Source: Nocardia arthritidis NBRC 100137
Lineage (GTDB): Bacteria; Actinomycetota; Actinomycetes; Mycobacteriales; Mycobacteriaceae
DNA: 57,120 nt
Reading direction: 5' to 3'
NCBI RefSeq assembly: GCF_001612765.1
Contig: NZ_BDBB01000049.1
Span: 1-57,120, forward strand
Part shown: positions 49,338-57,120 of the stretch, piece by piece
Layout: each line of letters begins with the position of its first letter
How positions within the stretch are numbered: position 1 is the first letter of the stretch
The notes under the pieces: generated by a model
What the model saw: only the letters and a program-made list of their open reading frames with translations
What the model was told of the DNA's origin: nothing
Databases searched by the model: none
Position numbers and translations under genes: made by a program

Positions 49338-52042
49338 ACATTCCGCCGCTATCCGAACAGATCCGGCTCGACTGCGACGTGCTCGTCATCGGGGGCGGCA
49401 CGGCGGGCACGATGGCCGCGCTCACCGCCGCCGAGCAGGGCGCGAACGTGCTGCTGCTGGAGAAGGCGCACGTGCGGCACTCCGGTGCGCTGGCCATGGG
49501 CATGGACGGCGTGAACAACGCCGTGATCCCGGGTAAGGCCGAACCGGAGGACTACGTCGCCGAGATCACCCGGGCCAACGACGGGATCGTCGACCAGCGC
49601 ACCATCTATCAGACGGCGACGCGCGGCTTCGCCATGGTGCAGCGGCTGGAGCGCTACGGCGTGAAGTTCGAGAAGGACGAGTACGGCGAGTACGCGGTGC
49701 GCCGGGTGCACCGCTCCGGCTCGTACGTACTGCCGATGCCCGAGGGCAAGGACGTCAAGAAAGCGCTGTATCGCGTCCTGCGCCAACGCAAGATGCGCGA
49801 GCGGATCCGCATCGAGAACCGGCTCATGCCGGTGCGCGTGCTCACCGAGGGCGGGCGCGCCGTCGGCGCCGCCGCCCTGCACACCCGCACCGGCGAATTC
49901 GTCGCCGTCGCCGCGAAAGCGGTGATCCTGGCCACCGGGCCGTGCGGCAGGCTCGGGCTGCCCTCCAGCGGATACCTGTACGGCACCTACGAGAATCCGA
50001 CGAACGCGGGCGACGGCTACTCGATGGCCTACCACGCGGGCGCCGAACTCAGCGGCATCGAATGCTTCCAGATCAACCCGCTGATCAAGGACTACAACGG
50101 CCCGGCCTGCGCCTACGTCGCCAATCCGTTCGGCGGCTACCAGGTCAACGCCGAGGGTGAACGCTTCGTCGACTCCGATTACTGGTCTGGCCAGATGATG
50201 GCCGAGGTCAAGCGGGAGATCGAATCCGCGCGCGGCCCCATCTATCTCAAGGTGTCGCACCTGCCCGACGAGACACTGAGCACGCTCGAAGGCATCCTGC
50301 ACACCACCGAGCGCCCCACCCGCGGCACCTTCCACGCCAACCGCGGCCACGACTACCGCACCCACGACATCGAGATGCACATCTCCGAGATCGGCCTGTG
50401 CAGCGGGCATTCCGCCTCCGGCGTGTGGGTCGACGAGCACGCGCGCACCACGGTGCCCGGCTTGTACGCGGCGGGTGATCTGGCGTGCGTGCCGCACAAC
50501 TACATGATCGGCGCGTTCGTCTTCGGCGATCTCGCGGGCGCGCACGCCGCGTCCACCCTGGACGAGGTCGCCGCACCCGCCGACCTGCCCGAGGACCAAC
50601 TGGCCGCGGCCCACGAGCTGATCTACCGGCCGTTGCGTCAGCCGGACGGGCCGCCGCAACCGCAGGTCGAATACAAGCTGCGGCGTTTCGTGAACGACTA
50701 TGTCGCGCCGCCCAAGACCGCGGCCAAGCTGAGCATCGCGGTGGAGACCTTCGACCGGATGCGCGGAGAGGTCGAGAGCATCGGCGCGCGCACCCCGCAC
50801 GAGCTGATGCGCGCGGTGGAGGTGTCGTTCATCCGCGACTGCGCCGATATGGCCGCCCGCAGCTCCCTGACCAGGACCGAATCCCGTTGGGGCCTCTATC
50901 ACGAGCGCGCCGACCTACCCGAACGCGACGATGTCGAATGGCGATACCACCTCAACCTGCGCAAGAACCCCGACGGAACTATGGCCTTCCTGAAGCGACC
51001 GGTGGCGCCGTACCTGGTTCCCGTGCCCGGACTCGACGACCTGCCCTCCGCCGATGCCGAAGCGGTGCCGGTGCACCAGCCGCACCTGATCGCAGGCCGT
51101 GCGCCGCATATCGGCGTCGCCGCTGACGGCGATCGGGCCGCCACCGCGACGGCGCAACCCGCCACTCCCCCGTCACCCCGGATCGTCGCGTTGCTCGCGC
51201 TCGACGAGCCCAGCGTGGAGCAATTGTCGGCCTATCTGACCGATCCCGACGCGGGCGTCCGGGCCGCGGCGATCTCGGTGCTGAGCGAGCACACCCCGGA
51301 GGGCTTCTCGATCGCCCTCGGCGAGGCCTTGGACGACGAAGCGGCCTCGGTCCGGCGTGCTGCCGCGGCCAGTCTGCGCGAGCTCGTCGAAGTGCTGCCC
51401 TCCGCGGAAGGGCTTGCCGACCGGCTCGGTTCGGCCGATCCCGTCGTGCGATCCACCGTGATCGATCTGCTGCGCGCGCTGCGGGCGGGCGAGGCCGCGC
51501 AGTATCGCGCCGCCTTGGCGGACGGGGATCATCGCGTCCGCATCGAAGCGGTACGCGCGCTGGTGTCGCTGAACGATCGCGACGGCGTCGCCACCCTGGC
51601 CGCCGACGAGAATCGGGAAGTGCGGATCGCCGTCGCCCACGGCCTCGCCGCCATCGGCGACGGCGGGCTCGAGGTGATCCGTCGCCTCAGCGACGACCAC
51701 GACCCGCTGGTGCGCGCCGCGGCGCTCACCGCGTTCGCCCAGCTGGGTGGCGAACCCGCGGACGTCACCGCACTGGACGCCGCGCTGCGCCATTCGGCCT
51801 GGCAGATCCGTCAAGGTGCGGCGCGCGGGCTCGCAGGCACCGACCCGGACCTCGCGGTGCCGATTCTGGCCGCCGCCCTGCACGATCCGCATCTCGACGT
51901 CCGCAAGGCGGCGGTGCTGTCGCTCTCGGCGTGGCCGCACCTGCCCGCGGCGCACGACGCGCTGCGCGCCGCGATCGACGACACCGATGCCGATGTGCGC
52001 GCGTATGCCCGGCGGGCGCTGGCCACCCAGCCCACGGCATAG
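49334..52042 (+). CDS. AprA/fumarate-reductase-type flavoprotein fused to HEAT repeats
   Basis: A 902-residue fusion. Residues 1-590 are an FAD oxidoreductase of the SdhA/FrdA/AprA superfamily: DVLVIGGGTAGTMAALTAAEQGANVLLLEK near 15, HSGALAMGMDGVNNAVIPG near 50, VILATGPCGRL near 197, GVWVDEHARTTVPGLYAAGDLACV near 360. Residues about 615-900 are about nine HEAT-like helical repeats (e.g. DPDAGVRAAAISVLSE, DEAASVRRAAAASL, DGDHRVRIEAVRALV, DENREVRIAVAHGLA). HEAT repeats are not part of known AprA or FrdA subunits. The ferredoxin in the same operon is its likely partner, and the imported compound its likely substrate. GTG 49334. Confidence 0.87.
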   Translation: MNIPPLSEQIRLDCDVLVIGGGTAGTMAALTAAEQGANVLLLEKAHVRHSGALAMGMDGVNNAVIPGKAEPEDYVAEITRANDGIVDQRTIYQTATRGFAMVQRLERYGVKFEKDEYGEYAVRRVHRSGSYVLPMPEGKDVKKALYRVLRQRKMRERIRIENRLMPVRVLTEGGRAVGAAALHTRTGEFVAVAAKAVILATGPCGRLGLPSSGYLYGTYENPTNAGDGYSMAYHAGAELSGIECFQINPLIKDYNGPACAYVANPFGGYQVNAEGERFVDSDYWSGQMMAEVKREIESARGPIYLKVSHLPDETLSTLEGILHTTERPTRGTFHANRGHDYRTHDIEMHISEIGLCSGHSASGVWVDEHARTTVPGLYAAGDLACVPHNYMIGAFVFGDLAGAHAASTLDEVAAPADLPEDQLAAAHELIYRPLRQPDGPPQPQVEYKLRRFVNDYVAPPKTAAKLSIAVETFDRMRGEVESIGARTPHELMRAVEVSFIRDCADMAARSSLTRTESRWGLYHERADLPERDDVEWRYHLNLRKNPDGTMAFLKRPVAPYLVPVPGLDDLPSADAEAVPVHQPHLIAGRAPHIGVAADGDRAATATAQPATPPSPRIVALLALDEPSVEQLSAYLTDPDAGVRAAAISVLSEHTPEGFSIALGEALDDEAASVRRAAAASLRELVEVLPSAEGLADRLGSADPVVRSTVIDLLRALRAGEAAQYRAALADGDHRVRIEAVRALVSLNDRDGVATLAADENREVRIAVAHGLAAIGDGGLEVIRRLSDDHDPLVRAAALTAFAQLGGEPADVTALDAALRHSAWQIRQGAARGLAGTDPDLAVPILAAALHDPHLDVRKAAVLSLSAWPHLPAAHDALRAAIDDTDADVRAYARRALATQPTA

Positions 52043-52062
52043 GACAACATGGTTGCCGCAGC

Positions 52063-52091
52063 TCGAATCGCTGATTAAATTAGCGGCTCGA
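52063..52091 (+). terminator. stem-loop after the flavoprotein gene
   Basis: TCGAATCGCT and AGCGGCTCGA (8 of 10 paired) enclose gattaaatt. It begins 21 bp after the stop at 52042 and is AT-rich in the loop; it is a plausible end of the six-gene operon. Confidence 0.4.
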
Positions 52092-52189
52092 CCGTTGCCG
52101 ACGCGCTAACCAGGGTATAGCCGGGTGGTGACGGGGCGGCCGACGACGAGTCCGCGCCGTTGTCCATCAGCAGCGACGGGAGTGTGGCG

Positions 52190-53329
52190 TTGACCGTGCC
52201 GAACTGGCTGGATCTGGCCGTGCTCGGCATCCTCGCGGTCGCGGCGGTGCTCGGCTGGCGCCGCGGCGCGATCGTGGGGCTGCCCGGCTTCGCGGGTGGA
52301 CTGGCGGGGGCGATCCTCGGCGCGGCGCTGTCGGCGGCGGTGCTCGGCCGGCTCGCGCCGGGCGCCGTGCGGCTGCTCCTGGTGCTGATGGTGACCGTCG
52401 GGTTGGTCGCCTTCGGCGCGGTCGCCGGGCACCGGGCCGGACAAGCCGCGCGCGCGGCAGTTTCCGATCCCCTCACGCGGCGCGTCGACGCCCTCTGCGG
52501 CTGCCTCGTTCATGTGCTCGCGGTCCCGCTGGTGGTGTGGTTGTTCGCCGCGCCGGTGGAATCCGCCGCCTTGGTGCGTGATTCGACCACCGTGCGGACC
52601 GTGGACGACGTCGCGCCGTTCTGGCTGTCCGGGCTGTCCGAGGTGCTCACCGGGCCGATCATGGAGGCCGGGCTCGGCCTCCCGCTCGCGCCGCCCGATC
52701 CCGGCATCGTCGACGGACCGATGCCCGCCGAACTGCGGGCGAGCGTGCTGCGGATCCAGGACCTCGCACCGACCTGCGGTGTGCGGCAATCCGGCTCCGG
52801 ATTCGTCATCGCGCCGGAGCGGGTGCTGACCAACGCGCACGTCGTCGCAGGCTCCAGCAAGGTCTCCGTGGACGCCCCGACCGGATCGCTCACCGCCGAC
52901 GTCGTGCAGTTCGATCCGGCCATGGACATCGCGGTGCTGGCCGTCCCCGGTCTCGCCGCCCCCGCCCTCACCGTCGCGCCCGAACCCGCCGGTCCCGGCG
53001 CCGACGCCATCGCGCTCGGCTATCCGCGGGGCGGGTCCTACACCGCGTCCGCCACCCGGGTACGCAGCCGGGCCGCGCGTCAGGTACGCGACATATACCG
53101 CACCGGTCTCGGCGAACGCGAGATCTACACCGTGGACGGGACGATCCAGCACGGCAATTCGGGCGGACCGCTGGTCGACCGCGCCGGCCGCGTGCTGGGC
53201 ATCGTGTTCGGTGTCGACGAGAACAACAGCAACGTCGGGTTCGCCACGAGCCTGCCGGAGGTCCTCGATCGGCTCGACCACGCATGGCGATCCGACCGGC
53301 CGGTCGACACCGGCCCCTGCGCCTCCTGA
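52190..53329 (+). CDS. marP: MarP-type membrane serine protease
   Basis: A 379-residue protein. Residues 1-165 have four hydrophobic helices (CvpA-like domain). Residues 175-375 are a trypsin/DegP-type protease: His in VLTNAHVVAG near 217, Asp in FDPAMDIAVL near 245, Ser in GTIQHGNSGGPLV near 324, in the expected order. The Cys pair PTCGVRQ and others may form the redox switch described for mycobacterial MarP, which gives acid resistance. Start TTG 52190 is chosen for its GGGAG site and MTVPNWLDLAVL N-terminus; GTG 52184 and TTG 52160 are alternatives. Confidence 0.88.
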   Translation: MTVPNWLDLAVLGILAVAAVLGWRRGAIVGLPGFAGGLAGAILGAALSAAVLGRLAPGAVRLLLVLMVTVGLVAFGAVAGHRAGQAARAAVSDPLTRRVDALCGCLVHVLAVPLVVWLFAAPVESAALVRDSTTVRTVDDVAPFWLSGLSEVLTGPIMEAGLGLPLAPPDPGIVDGPMPAELRASVLRIQDLAPTCGVRQSGSGFVIAPERVLTNAHVVAGSSKVSVDAPTGSLTADVVQFDPAMDIAVLAVPGLAAPALTVAPEPAGPGADAIALGYPRGGSYTASATRVRSRAARQVRDIYRTGLGEREIYTVDGTIQHGNSGGPLVDRAGRVLGIVFGVDENNSNVGFATSLPEVLDRLDHAWRSDRPVDTGPCAS

Positions 53330-53335
53330 CCGGTG

Positions 53336-53929
53336 TCAGGAAGCGTCGGCGACGATCACCACTCCGCTCGAGGCGTCCAGCAGCGGAATCGTGCGCTCCG
53401 CGGCGTCGTCGACGTGCACGCGCGGGTGCGTGGGCAGTTCGGTCTCGTAATAGGTACCCGGACCGTAGAACTGGCCGTACTTCACCACCACACCGTCGAA
53501 GTCCAGCACGGCGGCTTCGTGATCCTGGATCGCCGCGCCCCGGCCCGAGGGCGGCTCCCACGCGATACTCTGCGCGAGAAAACGTTTCGCACCGGCCGCC
53601 CGCGCGGCGGCGATCAAGTTGCGGGTGCCCTCGGTGCGGATGCGCGAGTTGGCCTCGGCCCGCTCCGGCAGCAGCGCCACGTCGTCCGGCAGGTCGGTGA
53701 GCTGATGCATCACCATGTCGGAGCCGAACCCGACCACGGCGGCGGTCAGGGCATCCACGTCGTAGACATCGCATACCACCGGCTCGGCGCCGGCTGCCCG
53801 CAGCCGGTCGGCTTTCGCCGCCGACCGGGTCATCCCCGCCACCTCATGTCCCGCCGCGAGCAGCAGCGGAAGCAGGCGGACGCCGATCACGCCGGTAGAC
53901 CCGGCCAGGAAGATGCGCACGGTCTTCAT
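53336..53929 (-). CDS. NAD-dependent epimerase/dehydratase-like protein
   Basis: A 197-residue Rossmann protein: TVRIFLAGSTGVIGVRLLPLLLAAGHEVAGMTRS gives the cofactor loop GSTGVIG. LIAAARAAGAKRFLAQSIAWE and VVVKYGQFYGPGTYYE are typical extended-SDR segments. Length is short (most are about 290) because the C-terminal substrate lobe is reduced. ATG 53929. It is the last gene of a minus-strand run after the GNAT and GMC oxidoreductase genes, but 189 bp separate it from GNAT, so it may have its own promoter. Confidence 0.82.
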   Translation of the reverse strand: MKTVRIFLAGSTGVIGVRLLPLLLAAGHEVAGMTRSAAKADRLRAAGAEPVVCDVYDVDALTAAVVGFGSDMVMHQLTDLPDDVALLPERAEANSRIRTEGTRNLIAAARAAGAKRFLAQSIAWEPPSGRGAAIQDHEAAVLDFDGVVVKYGQFYGPGTYYETELPTHPRVHVDDAAERTIPLLDASSGVVIVADAS

Positions 53930-54118
53930 TTTGCAGCGCCCGCGGTGCTGCGTGTTCGCCGGGATGTGTATGTTTCGCCACAGGCTCGGCCCGCACACGA
54001 AGGAAGCGTGCGCGCGCATCGTCTGTTCGCACGCGGTTCGCCACGGGGGAGGCCCGCTGTCGTTCCGCCACAGCGATTCTCCCGCTCCGATCAGGTCACG
54101 CGCGGGCACAACGGCAGG

Positions 54119-54607
54119 TCAATCGCAGCTCACCCAAGCGCTTACCGCGTTGTGGTCCACCACGTAGTCGATTCCGCGGGCGGCCAGCATGCGCAACACG
54201 GCCGTGTTGTCCGCCGTCGTGCTCACGAGGAGCTTCGCGTAGCCCTCCGCTCTCGCCCGCTCGATCAGTCCGCCGAGCACCGCGGTTCCGATGCCCGTTC
54301 CCCTGCGCGAGCGGCCGATCCATACTCCCGCCTCGGCCGCTCCCGGCACGTCGGGCAGCGGACACAGGCGCGCCGCCCCGACCACCTCGCCGTCCACTCG
54401 GATGCCATAGGTCGACTCGATCGGCGGACTCGCCAGCGCCCGGCCTCGGTGGAACGCCAGGAAGCCAGCTGTCCGGTCGGCATCCCAGCCGCCACCGGGC
54501 TCCTCGACCGGCATCACCTCGCCCGGGTCCGCGTCCGCCACGGCCGCGTGAAGCAGATCGGTGAGGCATCGCTCGTCGAGCGGTTCCAGGGTTACGTGGA
54601 TGGGCAC
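54119..54607 (-). CDS. GNAT-family N-acetyltransferase
   Basis: A 162-residue acetyltransferase from GTG 54607 (PIHVTLEPLDERCLTDLLHAA); GTG 54637 would add ten residues. The acetyl-CoA loop is RSRRGTGIGTAVLGGLIERARAEG near residue 105 (Q/R-x-x-G-x-G), preceded by AEAGVWIG and followed by KLLVSTTADNTAVLRMLAARGI. The acceptor is unknown. It lies 52 bp downstream of the GMC oxidoreductase and may be co-transcribed with it. Confidence 0.83.
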   Translation of the reverse strand: MPIHVTLEPLDERCLTDLLHAAVADADPGEVMPVEEPGGGWDADRTAGFLAFHRGRALASPPIESTYGIRVDGEVVGAARLCPLPDVPGAAEAGVWIGRSRRGTGIGTAVLGGLIERARAEGYAKLLVSTTADNTAVLRMLAARGIDYVVDHNAVSAWVSCD

Positions 54608-54659
54608 AGCGCCGATCCTGTCACCGGGATCGACCACGCGCGAACCTATTTCCGCCCGC

Positions 54660-56357
54660 TCAGATCGGAGTGATCGGCAGCCGCAGCGCGCCGGGTGCGG
54701 CGACCGGGACCACCGGGTTCTTCGGTTCGATCGCAGCGAGCCTGCGGTAGGCCGTCCCGAGGGGCGGGCGCGGGTCGTCCTCGCCCTTGTTCGGCCACAG
54801 CGCCATGGCGCGTTCGGCTTGGGCGGTGATGGTCAGCGAGGGATTCACGCCCAGGTTCGCCGAAATGGTCGACCCGTCGGTGATGTGCAGGCCGGGATAG
54901 CCGTAGACCCGGTGATACGCGTCGACGACGCCGGTCTCGCGGGAGTCGCCGATGGCGCAGCCGCCGATGAAGTGGCCGGTGATCGGAATGTTCATCAGCT
55001 CGGTCCACGCGCCCTGCGGAAGGCCGCCGATCTTCTCGGCGATCCGCCTGGCCACTTCGTGGCCCTCCGGAATCCAGGTCGGCGGCGCGGCGCCGTCGCC
55101 CGGCTTGGTCGTCATCCGCCTGCCGAACAAGCCGCGCTTGGTGTAGGTCACGATCGAGTTGTCGACGTTCTGCATGACGAGCACGCCGATGATGCGCTCC
55201 GACCAGCGCCGGGGATTGTGCAGCCGATGCAGGTGACGGCGCTGCGCGATGAGTTCCCGCACCCCCAGCCACCAGCGGGCCCTGCCTTCCTGGCCGTCCA
55301 CGAGCACGGTGGTCAGCAAACTCATCGCATTGCTGTCCTTGCCGTAGCGGACCGGCTCGATGTGGGTGTACTCGTTGGGGTGGATGGACGAGGTGATCGC
55401 GACGCCCTTGGTGAAGTCGGAGTCCTTGCGCAGGGAGCGCGCCGCGAGCACCGCTTCGGAGTTGGTACGGGCCAGATGGCCCAGCCGCGGCGAGACATGC
55501 GGCAAACTGCCGTTCTCGCGCAACCGGTGCAGCAGCTTCTGGGTGCCGAGCGCGGCGGCCGCGAAGATCACCTGGTCGGCGGTGAAGGTCTGCCTCTCCT
55601 TGCGCACCCATCGCCCGGTGCGCACCGTTCGCACCTCGTAACCGCCCTCCTGCCGTGGCCGCACGTCGGTCACGGTGGTGAGCGGATGCACTGTCGCCCC
55701 GGTCTTTTCGGCCAGGTAGAGGTAGTTCTTCACCAGGGTGTTCTTCGCGCCGTGCCGGCAGCCGGTCATGCATTCGCCGCAGTGCGTGCAGGTCGAGCGC
55801 GTCGGCCCGACGCCGCCGAAGAACGGGTCGGCGACCTGCTGGCCCGGACGGGAATCGTTGTCCGCGAACAACACTCCGACCGGTGTGCGGCGATAGGTGT
55901 CGCCGATGCCCATCTCCTCCGCGACTTCGCGCAGAATCCGGTCGGTAGGTGTGGTCGCCGGGTTCTGGGTGACGCCGAGCATGCGTTTGGCCTGGTCGTA
56001 ATACGGCGTCAACTCCTCGCGCCAATCAGTGATGTGCGCCCACTGTTTGTCGCGGTAGAACTTCTCCGGCGGCTCGTACAACGTGTTGGCGTACACCAGC
56101 GACCCGCCCCCGACTCCCGTTCCGCTCATGATGAAGGTGTCGTTGAGCAAGGTCATCCGCTGGATGCCGTAGCAGCCGAGTTTCGGCGCCCACAGATACT
56201 CGCGCAGATGCCAGGAGTTCTTCGCGTATTCGTCGTCGGCGAACCGCCTGCCCGCCTCGAGCACGCCGACCCGGTATCCCTTCTCGGTCGCTCGGAGGGC
56301 GGCCACGCTGCCGCCGAAGCCGGAACCGATGACGAGCACATCGTAGTGGCTGTCCAT
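54660..56357 (-). CDS. choD: GMC oxidoreductase, ChoD-like
   Basis: A 565-residue FAD enzyme of the cholesterol-oxidase/GMC group found in mycolic-acid bacteria (ChoD type). Residues 5-35: YDVLVIGSGFGGSVAALRATEKGYRVGVLEAG. Next come MSGTGVGGGSLVYANTLY near 80, a CTHCGECMTGCRHGAKNTL cysteine cluster near 195, and near the end GCAIGDSRETGVVDAYHRVYGYPGLHITDGSTISANLGVNPSLTITAQAERA, the FAD-binding signature with catalytic-His region. Start ATG 56357. True cholesterol oxidase activity of ChoD proteins is doubtful; substrate is therefore open. Confidence 0.85.
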   Translation of the reverse strand: MDSHYDVLVIGSGFGGSVAALRATEKGYRVGVLEAGRRFADDEYAKNSWHLREYLWAPKLGCYGIQRMTLLNDTFIMSGTGVGGGSLVYANTLYEPPEKFYRDKQWAHITDWREELTPYYDQAKRMLGVTQNPATTPTDRILREVAEEMGIGDTYRRTPVGVLFADNDSRPGQQVADPFFGGVGPTRSTCTHCGECMTGCRHGAKNTLVKNYLYLAEKTGATVHPLTTVTDVRPRQEGGYEVRTVRTGRWVRKERQTFTADQVIFAAAALGTQKLLHRLRENGSLPHVSPRLGHLARTNSEAVLAARSLRKDSDFTKGVAITSSIHPNEYTHIEPVRYGKDSNAMSLLTTVLVDGQEGRARWWLGVRELIAQRRHLHRLHNPRRWSERIIGVLVMQNVDNSIVTYTKRGLFGRRMTTKPGDGAAPPTWIPEGHEVARRIAEKIGGLPQGAWTELMNIPITGHFIGGCAIGDSRETGVVDAYHRVYGYPGLHITDGSTISANLGVNPSLTITAQAERAMALWPNKGEDDPRPPLGTAYRRLAAIEPKNPVVPVAAPGALRLPITPI

Positions 56358-56526
56358 GCGCTCGAGCGTAGGGCGGCGAACACACCGGCCGGACGAGAGA
56401 TACGGACGGTATATCGAGATTTCCGGCCATCTTCCCTTCCGCTTCCCACCGCAACGAGCAACCCGCCGGGAAACCCCGACGGCCCTCGTATGCTCACTGC
56501 GTCGCGTCCAGCGAGAGGGAGAGCCT

Positions 56527-57021
56527 GTGACGGATCGCGAAGTACTGACCTGGGAATTGTTCGGTTCCGCGAGCCGGGAGCTCGCCGCGGCCATCGCGGC
56601 GGACGGCTTCCAGCCCGATCTGGTCCTGTCGATCGCCCGGGGCGGGCTGTTCGTGGCGGGCGCCCTCGGCTACGCGTTGGACGTGAAGAACCTGCACGTG
56701 ATGAACGTGGAGTTCTACACCGGCGTCGACCAGCGCCTGGAACTGCCGGTGATGCTGCCGCCGGTGCCGCAGGCCGTGGATCTGGCCGGCGCCACGGTGT
56801 TGGTCGCCGACGACGTCGCCGACACCGGCGCCACCCTGAAACTGGTCCGCGACTTCTGCTCCGGCAAAGTCGCCGAGGTGCGCTGCGCGGTGATCTACCA
56901 GAAGCCGTGGTCGAAGGTCGACAGCGAGTACGTGTGGCGGCGCACCGACCGGTGGATCAATTTCCCGTGGTCCACCGAGCCGCCGGTAGTGCAACGCCGA
57001 CCACGCGTGCTCGACGCGTAA
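56527..57021 (+). CDS. phosphoribosyltransferase
   Basis: A 164-residue type I phosphoribosyltransferase. The PRPP loop is VLVADDVADTGATLKLV near residue 98-114 with both acidic residues, preceded by LVLSIARGGLFVAGALGYAL near 35. Similar actinobacterial genes are annotated as hypoxanthine or xanthine phosphoribosyltransferase. GTG 56527 starts VTDREVLTWELFG, the usual start of the family. It is divergent from the GMC oxidoreductase across about 170 bp. Confidence 0.85.
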   Translation: MTDREVLTWELFGSASRELAAAIAADGFQPDLVLSIARGGLFVAGALGYALDVKNLHVMNVEFYTGVDQRLELPVMLPPVPQAVDLAGATVLVADDVADTGATLKLVRDFCSGKVAEVRCAVIYQKPWSKVDSEYVWRRTDRWINFPWSTEPPVVQRRPRVLDA

Positions 57022-57120
57022 CCCGCCTGCGCGTCACTGTCACTGGGACATCGCCGCATCCGAGCCCGTGCGAATCGTCCCCGGGACGAGGCGAACGATG
57101 CTGCGGGCGCGAAGCGGCTG

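Noticed and set aside
53930..54118. Upstream extension of the NAD-dependent epimerase-like gene
   Set aside because: Two CTGTGGCG repeats made the frame look structured, but the residues are low-complexity and the conserved start is ATG 53929.

Overview
The window is about 70% GC, starts many genes at GTG, packs them into 1- or 4-bp overlapping operons, and carries markers of mycolic-acid Actinomycetota: a MarP-type periplasmic serine protease, a mycothiol-dependent DinB-like enzyme, a ChoD-like GMC oxidoreductase, a DUF6545 (MAB_1171c-type) membrane protein, a QsdR-type TetR regulator and several NTF2/SnoaL remnants. The best overall guess is a Nocardia chromosome. This is inferred from protein style and gene content, not from any search. 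There is no rRNA, tRNA or CRISPR, and only one degraded insertion-sequence fragment.

Left third (1-16.7 kb). A WYL regulator faces a short UvrA-like ATPase of the DrrC (drug-resistance) type. A tight sugar cluster follows: a beta-propeller glycosidase-like protein, a fucose/arabinose-isomerase-like protein, an FGGY kinase, an odd thioredoxin with an expanded active site, a GH172 (DUF2961) protein, then a small unknown gene and a second FGGY kinase (XylB-like). Together they could release a furanose sugar and convert it to a phosphorylated ketose. Next are a mycothiol-dependent isomerase-like gene, an NTF2 remnant, and leuA with a leucine-codon leader peptide and attenuator-like hairpin. A FadR regulator with an orphan ABC ATPase is divergent from leuA.

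Middle (16.9-33.3 kb). A TetR/SRPBCC divergon has an operator-like inverted repeat, and one SRPBCC gene is frameshifted. HAD and thioesterase genes follow. An ECF sigma factor with a SnoaL-like tail faces an SDR-DUF899 operon across a 229-bp gap. Both sides of that gap carry the same promoter-like sequence (ACCGATGAAT, 12 nt, ACGTATC), which looks like an autoregulated ECF regulon. Next is a sulfation-type locus: sulfotransferase, SDR and DUF1214 on one strand; IclR, cysD and cysNC (PAPS synthesis) on the other. KstR-like palindromes lie before iclR and inside the cysD promoter. After strong hairpins comes an XRE regulator with repeated GTAAAGCG boxes, convergent to an ImmA/IrrE protease, DUF6545 seven-helix membrane protein and FAD monooxygenase operon.

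Right part (33.4-57.1 kb). LysR/MFS divergon; a mosaic scar in which an IS5-type transposase tail sits between an epimerase head and a GNAT tail; an epoxide hydrolase; a 985-residue LuxR ATPase regulator; and an acyl-CoA dehydrogenase, QsdR-like TetR and PLP-enzyme set with two matching TetR operator candidates. A six-gene operon follows (GntR, 2x[4Fe-4S] ferredoxin, lipoprotein with a NosL-like tail, permease, ATPase, flavoprotein fused to HEAT repeats), which looks like an import-plus-redox system of unknown substrate. The window ends with MarP, an NAD-dependent epimerase-like protein, GNAT, the GMC oxidoreductase and a phosphoribosyltransferase.

The best candidates for an undescribed system are the ImmA/DUF6545/XRE/monooxygenase module, the ferredoxin/flavoprotein-HEAT/ABC operon, and the two-way ECF promoter pair.
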